Part shown: positions 1 through 11,524 of the stretch, in pieces
Numbering within the stretch: position 1 is the first letter of the stretch
Layout: the number at the start of each line of letters is the position of its first letter
Origin: Lepisosteus oculatus
Taxonomy: Eukaryota; Chordata; Actinopteri; Semionotiformes; Lepisosteidae
DNA length: 64,000 nt
Direction of reading: 5' to 3'
NCBI RefSeq assembly: GCF_040954835.1
Contig: NC_090723.1
Span: 9,946,001-10,010,000 of the forward strand
Notes under the pieces: generated by a model
Database searches by the model: none
Seen by the model: the letters and a program-made list of their open reading frames with translations, nothing else
What the model was told of the DNA's origin: nothing
Position numbers and translations under genes: made by a program

Positions 1-3000
1 GGAATCTCTTGGCTTCCTAGCTTGGCCGAAGCCATACAGTAGGCCGGATTAAATCTGGGTTTCCAGCAGCCACCTCCAAACACAACCGCCCCAGTTCATG
101 CAGGAACTCCTCAGTGTGAACCCAGCTGAACACTCAAGTCTATATAAGAAGGCTGCTGTCCTGCGAGCTCCGATTCGTCCTTGTCTATTTCTTTCTTTTT
201 GTTGTTTCTCGTACTGCTAACTGCACATACTGCTTGCTACATGGACACACAGTTTTCCTTGTATTCAGCATAACCGCACTACTTGTATATATTATATATT
301 GCATATATATATATTGTATATATTGCATGCACCATAGACACATAGCACATAGACACTAAGCAGCTCTACTCATATTGAGTTTTCTTCAATTTCAATTTCA
401 GTTTCAAAAAACGTAACCTCAATTTTGTGATTTTTGTGTTTTTGTGAATTTTGCGATTCTACTGATTTTTGTGAGCTCGCAAAAAAGACACTGCATTGCC
501 AGCAACTACTGCTGCATGCCGTATTGTTGTGCATTTGATAAATAAACTCTGATTTGATTTGATTTGCTCGCGGGCCAAATCAGACCAGAGCTGTGCTTGC
601 AGCTGTGCTGTGCTTCACCACGTCACCTGCATCAGGGCTCTGGACTACTACAGCTGTGGACTAGCACGACTGTATGTTTTGGCTATTTTTTTTTTAAGTC
701 TTGTCACCTCTGGCACCTGAGATGCCTTAGCCAGTGAAACACGTGCAGGGTCCAGCAGCAGTGATCACTCGCATGTTGCAGATATGGCCAGGACCCCCAA
801 AACACCGAAACAGCAAAAATCATGTTTTCTTGTTTCCGCAAACAGAAAAAAAGGGTGATTGGCCATTCCTCCCAGACATGTGCTCTGGCTGCACACAACT
901 GCGTGTGGATCTAAGATTTAGGATCAGGAAGTCAGCAGCTCCTTGTTTGTCAGGGACTCTGTACATTTTTCAGCACACACCCTAGAAGTTGTGCTGCCAG
1001 CAGACCTGAAGAGAAGACTGTTCCTTCTAATTCCTGTGTCTTGCCCAATCCCTGCCCTCCTACCCAACCCTGCGGAGCAGATGGACACAGATCTCGAACC
1101 CGTGTGGACTGTGGTGTTTCTGACCCTCTCCTGGTACCTCCTGGAAACCCATTCATAATATTCACCCCCATTTTGATGGCATTGCTCCCCATCTCCTATT
1201 GGGCACTCAGAGTCAAGCTGAATTGTACATTTAATAATTTCTCTCTGCTCGGGGTGATTTCTGCAGTTTATTTCCTCTGTTCGCAGTTTGTTTTGAATGC
1301 AAACCGCCTTGTACAGACGTGCAGGAAGAACAAATGATTAGTAACAACCAGTAAATGCTCCTTGTTTGTAATACAACGCCCTGTCCCAGACGCACCCTCA
1401 AAACCAACATCTCTGCCGGCCGAGACACTGTCCCTCACTGGGGAATTCAATTTCACTCCAAAAACTGAAAACCCACCCAGGAATTTGGACTTTCTCACTG
1501 CAGTGACTTTCGTTTTTAGTTAAGTTTAATTGTATTTACAGTTTGCGTGGTATCTTGACTGATTATGTGATTAACGCTCCAGTTAGACTGGGAATGTGAA
1601 CCGTCGGGTTTTTCCACCCCTGCCAGCAGACAACACCCCCCACACCCAGAGAAGGCGGGGCAGGAGGGAGCATGCCAGACAGGCTGGCAGGTAACTCCTT
1701 CTCAACAGTCCCTGTAAACAGGGATTCAGAGAAAAAAAAAAACAATCACCTTATTTCACAATCCAATACAGAAACCTTTTAGTCTTTATTCTATATAGCG
1801 CCTTTCATGACACATCATCTCAAGTTGTATCATATAGGTTTATATAATTCCAGCATTTCCTGGAGACACTGGAGGTCATACAGGTTCTGTAGACAGCCAT
1901 TACTTATAATAATTAATAATCAATCAACTGTTAGATCAGTTTCGGCAGGGATGATCTGCAATTGTTAATTATGACAATTGAGTCACATTGTGATCATTTG
2001 CAATAAAACTCTTACCAATCGTCAGTTCTCAAATACCTTCAAATCACTACTGTGCAAGCGATTAATCCCTTACAGGTGACACAGGGTCTAGGCAGAAGGC
2101 AGGAGGAGATCTCTGGTAGTGAGCCTTCAGAAAGGAAGAGCTCTTAAAGCCCTATAAGACCTGCTAATGCCACCTATTTAAAATCAGATATAGGTGCACA
2201 CTAGGGTGGTAATCTGAAATCAGCATGAGAATGATCACTAAACTGCCTTCAAGACCCTGGAGGACGAAGAGCTCAGACACGGGCTGAGGCTGGATCGGGG
2301 GCTGGAAAAAAAACTGTTGGCCTTTTCGTTTGGCGTTAAAACAAAAACAGCCCGCATCAGAGCACAACCTGCTCACCCAGCGCATGTGAAAGCTGACCTC
2401 CGCGCCTGGGAGACAGCGATCTGCCCCACGGCGGGCCCGCTGCCCTTGCCCAGAAAGCACCCCTCCACACCAGCGCCAGGAGCCCACAGGAAGGACCCGG
2501 GCTGGGGAATGTGTTTGCCGTGTCATGGTTGTCACACACACAGAGCAGTGCAGCCAAGCCCTTGCCTCACACAACCACACCATGTTTACTCACCTCCCGC
2601 ACGCTCTCCTGAGAAAGGAGCAGCACGGCGCAGCAGCAAGTTCTGACCCGCTGCTCGGCCTGAACTGGACCTGCGGCAGGAGATCCAGGGAGCCTGTCCG
2701 GCACACTGCACGGCGAAAGAGAAGATACCAGCTCTTGGGCTGGGAACGAAAGAGGCGACTCGCAGACAAGCCCTGTCTATTGCACTCAAAGCAGCTGTTA
2801 CAAGGTCTCTAATCCTCTTCATAATAGCAGGAAAAATGTTACAGTACCAGTCACAGAGCAAAACTGAAAGTCATGGTTTCCAGCCAGAATCAGCTGGCCA
2901 CTGCTGTAGGACAGGCAGAAACCACTGGACCCACCTGCCTGGCCACCACAGGCTCTGTGGAGGGGGGGTAGAGCCGCTGGCGAGACACTGGGGGAGGGGG

Positions 3001-3423
3001 GCGCCTAGGGCTGAGGTACACCACCCTGGAATTCAAAGACTAAAACTTGACATTCTGTAAAACCTGATAATTACAGTCCTCTGTCACATAATTACTCCAG
3101 ACAAACACGCAAATCTGCCCCTGCCAGCTCTCTGATAGCATTCTGCTGTTATTCTAGGATTTTATTTAAAATTACGAGCTGCTTTTAGGTTTTTAAAGGC
3201 ATTTTTTACACGAATGAACTCCTTGGTGGATTTATTGTGGCATTTTTGTGTTTCGACTCAAAAAAATTGATTCTGCAGGTAATGGCAGTGGAACAGAGGC
3301 CGGCAGCATGTTTTGTTTATTTCACTTTGTTTGCTATGCAAATGATGTGATCTGGTTACCCCAAGTGAAAGACAGCTAAACAAAACCAGAAACAGAAATA
3401 AAAACAAAACGACACAGGGATGT
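1..3423. other. Left intergenic region, no gene seen
   Basis: AT-rich at 280-460. A retroposon-like 3' end (aataaactctgatttgattt) closes at about 565. A tail fragment lies at 1775-1835. The open frames around 2160-2860 show no known domain and look like chance frames in a GC-richer stretch. Confidence 0.5.
1775..1835 (-). repeat. SINE/LINE tail fragment
   Basis: The segment ttattctatatagcgccttt followed by catcatctcaag resembles a retroposon 3' tail of the gcgctatataaa type. No more of the element is recognisable. Confidence 0.4.
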
Positions 3424-3736
3424 GCAGCACAGAAGTGCAGGGGTGAGTTCAGTGGGGCTCCGAGTTCAAGTCCGGACCATGGGTGCTGTCTGGGGGGAGT
3501 GTGTATGTTCTCCCTGTGTTTACATGGGTTTCCTCCAGGTGGTCTGGTGTCCTCCCACGGTCAAAAGATATGCCGACAGGCTAATTGGCTTCTGGGAAAA
3601 CTGGCCCTGGTATGAGTGTGTCTCTTGTGTGGCCTGCAATGGATCCTGCCTTGTGCCAGCTGCTTGCTGGGATAGGCTCCAGCTGCCCCCTCACACTGTG
3701 TTGGATGAAGCAGTTAGAAAATGGATGGATGGATGA
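3424..3736 (+). mobile_element. SINE-like repeat ending in (atgg)n, copy 1
   Basis: Runs from gcagcacagaagtgcagggg through gagttcaagtccggac (B-box-like), tgtatgttctccctgtgt, gctgggataggctccagctg, and ends gaaaatggatggatggatg. This end is widespread in fish genomes; I do not assign a family. Confidence 0.75.
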
Positions 3737-4011
3737 AATGGGGGTTGGATTCCTCGCTGGAAACCGAGTGTGAATATCTGACGTGCCTGCACAAAGCCAG
3801 CAACTTATCTTAGATTAGCAAAGTGCTTGTTGGATAATCCACGAACACTAAGAAGAGATTTACTTTGAAGAAAGGCCCTGCTGTGGCTCCTCACAACACT
3901 CCTTACAGGCTTGCTTTAGGACCGAAGTGAAAGCCGAAACTCTTTGAAGCTTAGAGAGCGGTTCAGGTGAAGATCGGGGGAAGGTTTACAGCAGTAAGTG
4001 ACAGGGTGATT

Positions 4012-4190
4012 CTGACGTCCAAACTCAACAGCCGTTCCAATAGCTTGTGGCTTGGATCGTATTAAATGATTAACTAAAACCAGTTAATAAAATACATGCA
4101 TGTGTAGTATACCCACATGGAGAAAGCACGTACGTCTGTATTTCCAGCTCTGCGGACGGACTGGGACCCAAGTAGAGTCATATAGTCATA
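4012..4190 (+). repeat. Extra flank of SINE copy 1, repeated inverted at 49300-49475
   Basis: This 180-bp block from gacgtccaaactcaacagcc to agagtcatatagtcatagcc is the near-identical reverse complement of the block beyond the 5S head of the SINE at 48726-49300. It is not present next to any other SINE copy in the window. Confidence 0.85.
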
Positions 4191-4675
4191 GCCAGCAGCC
4201 ATATCACCCCGCAGATCACAGCTGGCAGCCCACTGGAGCTCAGCAGGTGTGAGCCTCGTCAGTACCTGGATGGGAGACTCCTGGGAAGCTGAGGTTAATG
4301 CTGGGAGGGGTGGTAGTGGGACCAGCAGGGGGCGCTCACCCTGCAGTCTGTGTGGGTCCTAATGCCCCAGTATAGTGACACCATACTGTAAAAAGGTGCC
4401 TTCCTTTGGATGGGTTGTAAGACCAAGGTCTTAACTCTCTGAGGTAGTTAAAAATCCCCAGGTATTTCTCAAAAAGAGTAGGGGTGTTACCCTGGTGTCC
4501 CAGCCAAATTTCCTCCTGGCCCTTACCAATCATGGCCTCCTAATAATCCCCATCTCTGAACTGGCTTCATCACTCTGCTCTCCTCCCCACTGAGAGCTGG
4601 TGTATGGGGAGTGTACTGGAGTAGCATCCAGGTGGAGCAGAAAATCGCTATACAAGTGTAATTAATGAATTAATG
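4191..4675 (+). mobile_element. 5S rRNA-derived SINE, copy 1
   Basis: The head matches 5S rRNA: ccatatcaccc, then agctcagcaggtgtgagcc (box A region), tcagtacctggatgggagac (IE and box C). The body has ctgctggg..gtgctca-type segments and cagtatagtgac. The tail is degenerate (atcgctatacaagtgtaatt) and misses the ggggctgcacactgg segment. Confidence 0.85.
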
Positions 4676-5400
4676 TGCTGTGTGATCCATATCGGGGGCT
4701 CCAACTTGAATGCAGGGGGACACATGAATGGCTTCAGGACACATAATACCAGATTGACTGATTGATCTAGATCGGTCATTGATTGACACCTTTAAAACCA
4801 CATGGACGAGGGCTCCCCAGGGCCAAAGTGAGCTGAGCTTTCACCCACGACAGCAGTGCACAGTTGAGTTTAAATTGGCCATTCCGAAAGGCCCCAAGCT
4901 GACAGACACTCAGCACGTTAATGACATTTCCTCTTTGGCCTCTTCGCTCACAGGAGATCACATTAACTGCTGCTCCTCCTAATGGGTTTGTTTCCTGCAG
5001 CTTTCTCAGCGCTGGGTCTTCTGTTCGCACACGACAGAGGGCCCATCAATCATTTTCACACTCCGCCTGCCCATGAGGGTGACACTCATAATCTCTCCTG
5101 TAATCTCCTGCTCAGCTGTCTGGAACACCGAGGAGCTGTGAGAGATGATGAATGACAAAAGGCATGAGGCCTAATCTACGTGCAGATTCCAGAAGCTTTG
5201 ATTTCATTCAGGGAGATGATCTCAGCGTGACAGGCCCCTGCCTGAAGAATGTGTGGGATGTCTCTTCCTCTCTCCCTCCGTGAATCGCAGAGAAGCCACC
5301 TGCTCACTGCAGGTCAAGACTCCGCTACAGTTCAATACATTGAACGCTAGAAAACAAAAAAGCTAAGACAAGGCCCCGAGCTACAAATACATCCTGTTCT
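4676..5400. other. Intergenic, nothing recognised
   Basis: No coding pattern or repeat recognised between SINE copy 1 and the CR1-like fragments. Confidence 0.5.
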
Positions 5401-5489
5401 CACAGGATTAAGGCACTAAGACCAGAAAAACAGTTACAAATGAGAGGAGGCCAGTCGGCCTGTTTGGTAGTTAGTACCTTGAATCTAAT

Positions 5490-5720
5490 CCAGACATTAT
5501 GTGAAAGAAACCAGGGTTTCAGCTTCAACCACATGGCTGGGTAACTTGTTCCACACTCCCACCACCCTCTGGGTAAAAATGTTTCTTCTTTTCTCATTGA
5601 TCTCCCTTTTAAAGGCACTTCCGCATAGTTTTCCCCCGTTCTGTTCACTTTCATTCTGATAAAACCCACTGGGTTGCCCTTGGCAACTCTTTTGAGGATC
5701 ATGAATACTGGCCACAGGTG
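5490..5720 (-). mobile_element. CR1-like LINE fragment, RT C-terminal end
   Basis: A minus-strand frame reads INEKRRNIFTQRVVGVWNKL then PSHVVEAETL. This is the conserved C-terminal motif of CR1/Rex-type LINE ORF2. It is short and has no intact reverse transcriptase. Flanking bases 5400-5490 and 5720-5960 belong to the same kind of old repeat. Confidence 0.65.
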
Positions 5721-6171
5721 CTGTGGTGGTCTTCTCTGGGTCTTTTTTAAAAAGGTTTCGTTCTTTCAGTGCGCCAGTGCAGAACCTTCCTGTAACTCCC
5801 AGACTGCACCTGGTTGTTTTTCTGCTGCTCTGGAATCAGCCCAGAGAATGTGTTTTGTAATGAAGTGTCTCTTTAAACCGTTTCCGTCTCATCTTTATTG
5901 TTTCCCTATCCATCTTATCCAGTTCTACTTCTCTTAAACCCCCCTTCCTTCCAAGTGAGCTTTTCTGGGTTTACACCCCTTTTGGCATCACCTGTCTGTA
6001 CACTTTCAAAATACACTGTAAAACACCCCCATTAGGATCACAGTTGCCCGATGATCCTCTCACCTCTCCGTGCCTCACTCTGCCCCGAATGTTCGATTAG
6101 AAGAGATCTATACAAGCACGTCCTGTTGTAGCAGCTCACATACCGGTGAGAAAGCAGTCACATGTACCATT

Positions 6172-6400
6172 TCATTTCCTGCTGCCGAGTGTTGCTGTAG
6201 GTCTTCTCCAGTCTGCGTTGGGAAAGTCAAAGCTGCCCATTAAAACTACTTCTTTAGGACTTAAGTTCTTAATTTCATGATCGATAGAATCGATACCTGC
6301 ATTTGGTGGCCTGTAGCATACCATTAGACGATCAGTACAGAATGTTTTTTTGACTAATCTGATCCATATCGATAAAGACACTTTTGAATCCTGGTTGCCA
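6172..6400 (-). mobile_element. CR1-like LINE fragment, endonuclease domain
   Basis: A minus-strand frame reads LMVCYRPPNAGIDSID and VVLMGSFDFPNADW. It corresponds to the YRPP and GDFN signatures of a LINE apurinic-type endonuclease. The catalytic GDFN is changed to GSFD, so it is dead. Order and strand fit the 5490-5720 piece, suggesting one internally deleted copy. Confidence 0.75.
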
Positions 6401-6884
6401 TTCTAGATCGGGGAGCCTTATAGTAAAGTGCAGCAGTAAAGACTTCTGAACCGAGTGTCAAAATCAACCATCCCCAATGTCTTCAGAAATGAAGTCCTAG
6501 AATAACCCTCCAGAAACTGAATGTTGATGAAGAGCACAGGGCTGCCACCTCCACAGGTACAGCACACAGGGAATGGACATACCCTCTCCCTATAGCACTG
6601 GAACACAAAGAACTTCCTTGCCATCCCAAAGTCTGACCACGGTTCCCAAACCCGCACTGACAGGGTGTGGCGCCCTCTGCACTCATTTTTAATGCCTTTG
6701 TTTGCTTGATTCGTGTTGCTTTAGCCGAGAGTTTAAAAAAAAAAAGCTAACAAGCAGCGAAGACAAAACGAGGATAAAGCCCGTTGACGACGAACGCCTG
6801 TGGTCGTCTTCAAATGTGCTTTCGCCCGTTTAGGTTTCCATGCGTCTAAGATAAAGAGGCACGGATAGAAAGCGAACACATAAG

Positions 6885-7065
6885 ATTTCTCCCAGCCGGT
6901 GCGGATCCACTCCGCTCCTGCAAGAGCCAGTGAGAAGCAGGGACCCAGCCGGAGCAGACGGCCCTGGGGCGGAGGCGCGGAGGCGCCGCCGGAGCCGGAG
7001 CGCAGCTTGTAGAGACAGGGAGGGGCCGCCTGCAGCAGCGGCAGGATGGTAAGGGCGGCCGGCGG
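6885..7065. promoter_or_regulatory. GC-rich, CpG-dense block downstream of gene A
   Basis: An isolated block rich in CG dinucleotides (ggaggcgcggaggcgccgcc). On the plus strand it ends aggatggtaaggg, i.e. an ATG followed at once by a good donor GTAAGG; on the minus strand a TATA-like tatttatg lies at its edge. It may be a CpG-island promoter with a first exon, but no downstream exon was recognised on either strand. Confidence 0.35.
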
Positions 7066-7635
7066 TGCATAAATACAGCACGGAAATTGAACACAGGTGC
7101 GCGAAGACCTGGGCGGTAACGAGACTACTTAATGTTTATTACACTGTCACTTTAAGAAGTCTTTGCCCTCCCTTGGCTGTATACAGAGTTTAAACAAGTT
7201 TAGAACAGGTGTGGTTTCTATCCTGGGGACAGCGTGTTTGAATGTTGTTTGGACCAAACAGACGTCCCAGTGTCTGTAACAGCGCTTAGTGAGCAGTGAG
7301 AGTGCTCTGGTACTTGGAAAAACCTGAATGTGCAGGACCCCTTGTCCTCCTTCTGTTACTCATGATAACAGCCCTTATAACCCTTAGATGTAGTATAATA
7401 ATAAATACTGTTTTGAAAGCATAGATAATGCCCTTTAAATATCTTACAAAGCCTCTGATTGTCGTCCGAGCTACAGTATATAATGGTTGAAATGTCACCT
7501 TATTAAAAATAGTATAAACCCCCCTAACAGCAAATTCGTTATCTTATCAAGACAATTTGATGCGGTCAAATGAGACAGGATTCAGCTTTTCTAAAAAGAA
7601 TTGGCACACAAGATCTTGAACTGCGCGACTCCTTT

Positions 7636-7641
7636 TTTATT
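7636..7641 (-). promoter_or_regulatory. Poly(A) signal, keratin gene A
   Basis: AATAAA on the minus strand about 155 bp after the stop codon at 7794. It is the first canonical signal downstream. Confidence 0.65.
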
Positions 7642-7793
7642 TCTTTCTTTTTTACGGGAGAGGACAAGCAGGAGCAGAGAAAAACAGGGGTGCTGAATGA
7701 TGTCACAGGTCAGGGTGCGCGCCGCCGGTTCTGGGAGATCCGCGCCCTTCCCTCTCTCCTGCCGGCTCCCCGGGAGTCATGGCAACAGGGGCC

Positions 7794-10700
7794 CTACTTC
7801 TTCAGCACCTCCACGTCCTCCGTGCGCGACACCACCTTCCCGTCCACCACCTCCTCGATCACCGTCCTCACCTTCCTGGTCACCACGGGCTCTGCGGGGC
7901 GGGACGGGAGCGGCTGTTAAACACGGGGGGGCGCAGCGAGCCCGGGGGTCCGCCCGAAGCTACCGGGAGAGCGAGCAGTTTTACCTGGCTTGGGCGGCTT
8001 GGGCAGCTCTTGTTTCACGACTTCCACCTTTGTCGTTTTCACAGACCCTCTCCTGCAAAGAGGAATAAAAAAGGGCTGTAGTACCGTTGAAGGGGCTCTG
8101 CAAGCCAAGACCCCAGCCCCCAGCCCCCAGCCGAGCCCCCCCCTGTGCTGCAGCTGACCCCACTCACCCCACGTCCTCCCCGTCCAGCAGGCGCCGGTAC
8201 TCGGCGATCTCCATCTCCAGCCGGGTCTTGATGTCCAGCAGGATGCGGTACTCGCTGGACTGCCGCTCGGTGTCCGCGCGCACCTGCCCCAGCTCCGTCT
8301 CCAGCATGTTGATGGCGCCCTGCAGCTGGGTCAGCTGCCTGCTGTAGCGGGCATCCGTGTCCGACAGGGTGCCCTCCAGCGCGGCTTTCTGCGGGAGACA
8401 GTACCACAGGGGGGTCAGCTCACAGGGTGGGGGCCCGTCTGACTGTCACAGGGGCCGAACCCCAGCTGTGCGATAATGCAGGACTGAGGTTTCACAGGCA
8501 ATCAATTATTAATAATTATTATTAATCCCAGGCATTTAAAGGCCCCCAGTTCCCTGGCTGCAGTATGGATCCAGAACCGCCCTCTTGCTCACCAGGCTGA
8601 GCTGGGTCTGCAGCTCGATCTCCAGCCCCTGCAGGGTCCTCTTCAGCTCGTTGATCTCGCTCCGGCTGGTCTGGATGGCCTCCGTGCTGGTGCTGACCTG
8701 CTTGTTGAGCTCGTCAAACTGCGGGAGGGAAACAGCAGGAGGTCAGCATCTCTGTGGCAGACTCCCCTCCCCCCCAGCCTGCTCCTACACCAGGCTGCTG
8801 CGCATTGGCAAACTGAATGTGCTGGCCCCTGGAGGTGCCCTCTGGTTCCGTACCCTAATTTTGACTCTCATGAGGCAGGGAGGCTCAAATCTATCAACAT
8901 CTTAACACGCAACATAGTATAATGATCAATCACGAGTTTTAATCTTAGCTGCAGATTTTGCCAGTTGGGTAACTGAACTGAAGAACAACAGCTAGAATTG
9001 CTGAAGGAGGGATGTTTCTGTAGTGCCTGGTTCATTAGTCCACTGTGCTCCTCGCTATGCCCAGGGTGATGCCCAGCGCGATGCCTCACCTTGTCCTTGT
9101 ACCAGCCCTCCATGTCCCGGCGGTTCTTCTCGGCGATGCCCTCGTACTGCGCCCGCATCTCCTCCAGCACCCTGGTCAGGTCCTGCTGGGGCGCCGCGTC
9201 CACCTCCACGTTCACAGAGCCTGAGGACATCTGGGCGCGCACAGCCGCCAGCTCCTGCAAGAGCGCCCACAGGGCGAGAGTCAGGGGGCGGGAGAGGAGC
9301 AGGAATGGCACACATTCGCCCTGCGCTCGGAGCTACAGTGACCTCTCTGTGGGGTCTGGGCAAAAAGCAGTCCGCTGGAGACAGGGTGAAGTATTCAAAC
9401 CTCCTTTCAGTCTCATCCTGCGAGGATTTGCATGTATTCTTATTTTAACAAACAGTATTGGAAGAAGTGATGATGACGTTCTGGATCAGTGCTCTAAGGT
9501 TCAGGACTGATCTGCTCCTCTTTTGAGGGTCCTGCGCCCCTGCGCCCTAGACCCACCTCCTCGTGGTTCTTCCTGAGGAACACCAGCTCCTCCTTCAGGC
9601 CCTCGATCTGCAGCTCCAGGTCGGCTCTGGCCAGCGTCAGCTCGTCCAGCACCCTCCTCAGCCCGGCGATGTCGGCCTCCACGGACTGGCGCATGGACAG
9701 CTCGTTCTCATACCTGCGGGGAGAGGCGGGAGGGGACGGTTCTCACTGGCCTGCGGAGCGCGGATCCCCCCCAGAACATACCAGAATGTCCTGAAACACA
9801 TCCAGACCCCTTATGTGCACGAGTGTCTGTATCAGGTGTTCTAGACCAGGTGCTGTGGTGTTTGTGTCTGCTCGGGTTTGTGCTTGGCATTGTGCCACAC
9901 GCATGGGATGTCTGCTTCAGGACTGCTCTAGTCTCCCTCCGCACGGCTTTGTCTGCCTCCTCTGGGGTCTTTTTTAGCCCCTCTGGTGACGCGGCACCGC
10001 AAATGCATCGTGGGTATGTGGGCTGTCGGACTCACTTGACTTTGAAGTCGTCCGCGGCCAGCTTGGCGTTGTCGATCTGCAGGATGGTCCTGGCGTTGTC
10101 CATGGTGGCAAAGTGGATCTGCGGGGACATGAGAGGAATGAACTCGGTTACAGCAGACAGCTTTAGAAGGGGAAACGGGTTCAAATCCGAAAATGGGCAC
10201 TTACAATTCAAGTTTCTCATCGTTGCCTATAGGGATAAAAACCAGAACGATAAATCTATTTTAGTACTTCACTCGACCTACACCGTTGTCTAGCCGCGGG
10301 CTTTTTCCCCTCTAGAGATAATTAGCAACGCGTGTGGTAGTTTTAAAATCCTCAGCGGGTTGATAACGGAACCCGATGCCCTCCTTTGTTTTCTGGTGAC
10401 GCGTGTCCTGAAAGACAATGTGACGCGGAGCTCGGTGCGGATTGATCTCTCATTAGGCGTTTAGCCGAACGGCTCGGTCTGCATTATTAACCAACTCATT
10501 CTCCTGGACAGCGCAACGTTTTTTTTCTTACTGTGAAAAACAAAACCATTTCGAAAATTGCCTCTCACGGGTAAAAATGAAACAGTTTTGTTTGAAAGCA
10601 GTGTTAGCTTTAATAGGAGCGAGCGTCAGTCACGCATTTCCGACTTCCCAACAGTCGGCTTTGGCGACGTTTTCACTGTCTAACCGCTCCTGCCAGTTTC

Positions 10701-11406
10701 TGTGAATTATTTTCACTAACTGCCCTGCAGTCACACTTTCTGCGCGGAGCGGGTGTGAACGCGATTTCAGACTCGCACCTGCGGTCTCACCGAATTCCGC
10801 TGCACCGGGCGTTTATTTACCCCACAGCTCGTAATACTGCGAAAACACTATTTCATATCATATTTATCACAGTGAGAAGAATGAGTGTGCCCTTCAACAC
10901 CCTGTGGAAGTGTGTGAATTCACAAAGCTTGCGGACAGGTACTGTACCTTTTGGCGCAGGTCGGCGATGGTCTTCTCGTAGGCGCTGTAGTCCCGGGCGA
11001 CCGGCGCTCTCTTCTCGTACCACTCCCGGATCTTCCGCTCCAGCTCGCCGTTGGCGGCCTCCAGCGAGCGCACCTTCTCCAGGTAGGTGGCCAGGCGGTC
11101 GTTCAGGTTCTGCATGGTGGCCTTGTCGTTCAGAGACACTTCTCCGCCGCCCCCGAGGGCGCTGGACAGGGAGAAGCCGCCGCCGCCGCCCCCGGGGGCG
11201 CTGGACAGCGAGAAACGGCCGCCGTAGCCGCCCCCGGCGGCGCTGGACAGGGAGGACGCGGAGCTATAGGAGATCCTGGCACCGCTGCCACCAGCCCCGG
11301 CGTAGACGCTGGGCGCCCGCGCCGCGGACATGCGTGGGTTGTACCCCCCGGAGAGTGACCTGGAGGAGTAGCTGGTGTAGCCTCTGCTTGACAGTGTCTG
11401 AGCCAT
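7794..11406 (-). CDS. Type I keratin gene A (8 exons, about 458 aa)
   Basis: Exons on the minus strand: 11406-10948, 10118-10036, 9713-9557, 9254-9090, 8718-8593, 8388-8168, 8052-7985 and 7891-7794 (stop). All junctions are GT/AG and the phases join without a break. The product is an acidic intermediate-filament subunit that would pair with a type II keratin in epithelial cytoplasm. Residues 1-94 are a Gly/Ser-rich head with SLSSA-GGGG loops. The rod runs from about 95 ([16 protein letters not shown]) to about 403, ending in [19 protein letters not shown]. The tail ends [17 protein letters not shown], a K18-like ending. The start at MAQTLSSRG follows a TATA-like box 110 bp upstream. Exon 4 has one codon more than in genes C and D, as in gene B. 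Type I identity is secure; the orthologue number is not assigned. Confidence 0.93.
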
Positions 11407-11512
11407 GTTCTGTTTCCGAAGTAGCAAGATGGGTCGCCGAGTGGTGAGAGCGCTTGAGCAAATACCCCGAGTGACACTAAGAGCGCACGGTGGCAAAGTG
11501 CCCTTGGGAAGA

Positions 11513-11523
11513 TCTATATAAAG
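11513..11523 (-). promoter_or_regulatory. TATA-like box, keratin gene A
   Basis: On the minus strand the sequence reads ctttatatagatc about 110 bp upstream of the ATG at 11406. This is a suitable distance for a TATA element with a short 5' UTR. Position is seen; function is inferred. Confidence 0.65.
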
Positions 11524-11524
11524 C

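Noticed and set aside
2160-2860. Possible unknown gene from overlapping frames of 90-140 codons
   Set aside because: No domain, no splice pattern, and frames overlap on both strands in a GC-richer stretch.
4191-4310. Functional 5S rRNA gene
   Set aside because: The 5S-like part is diverged and always continues into the SINE body and tail; the same holds for all copies.
10755-11447. 230-codon plus-strand Arg-rich frame
   Set aside because: Antisense shadow of the GC-rich exon 1 of gene A.
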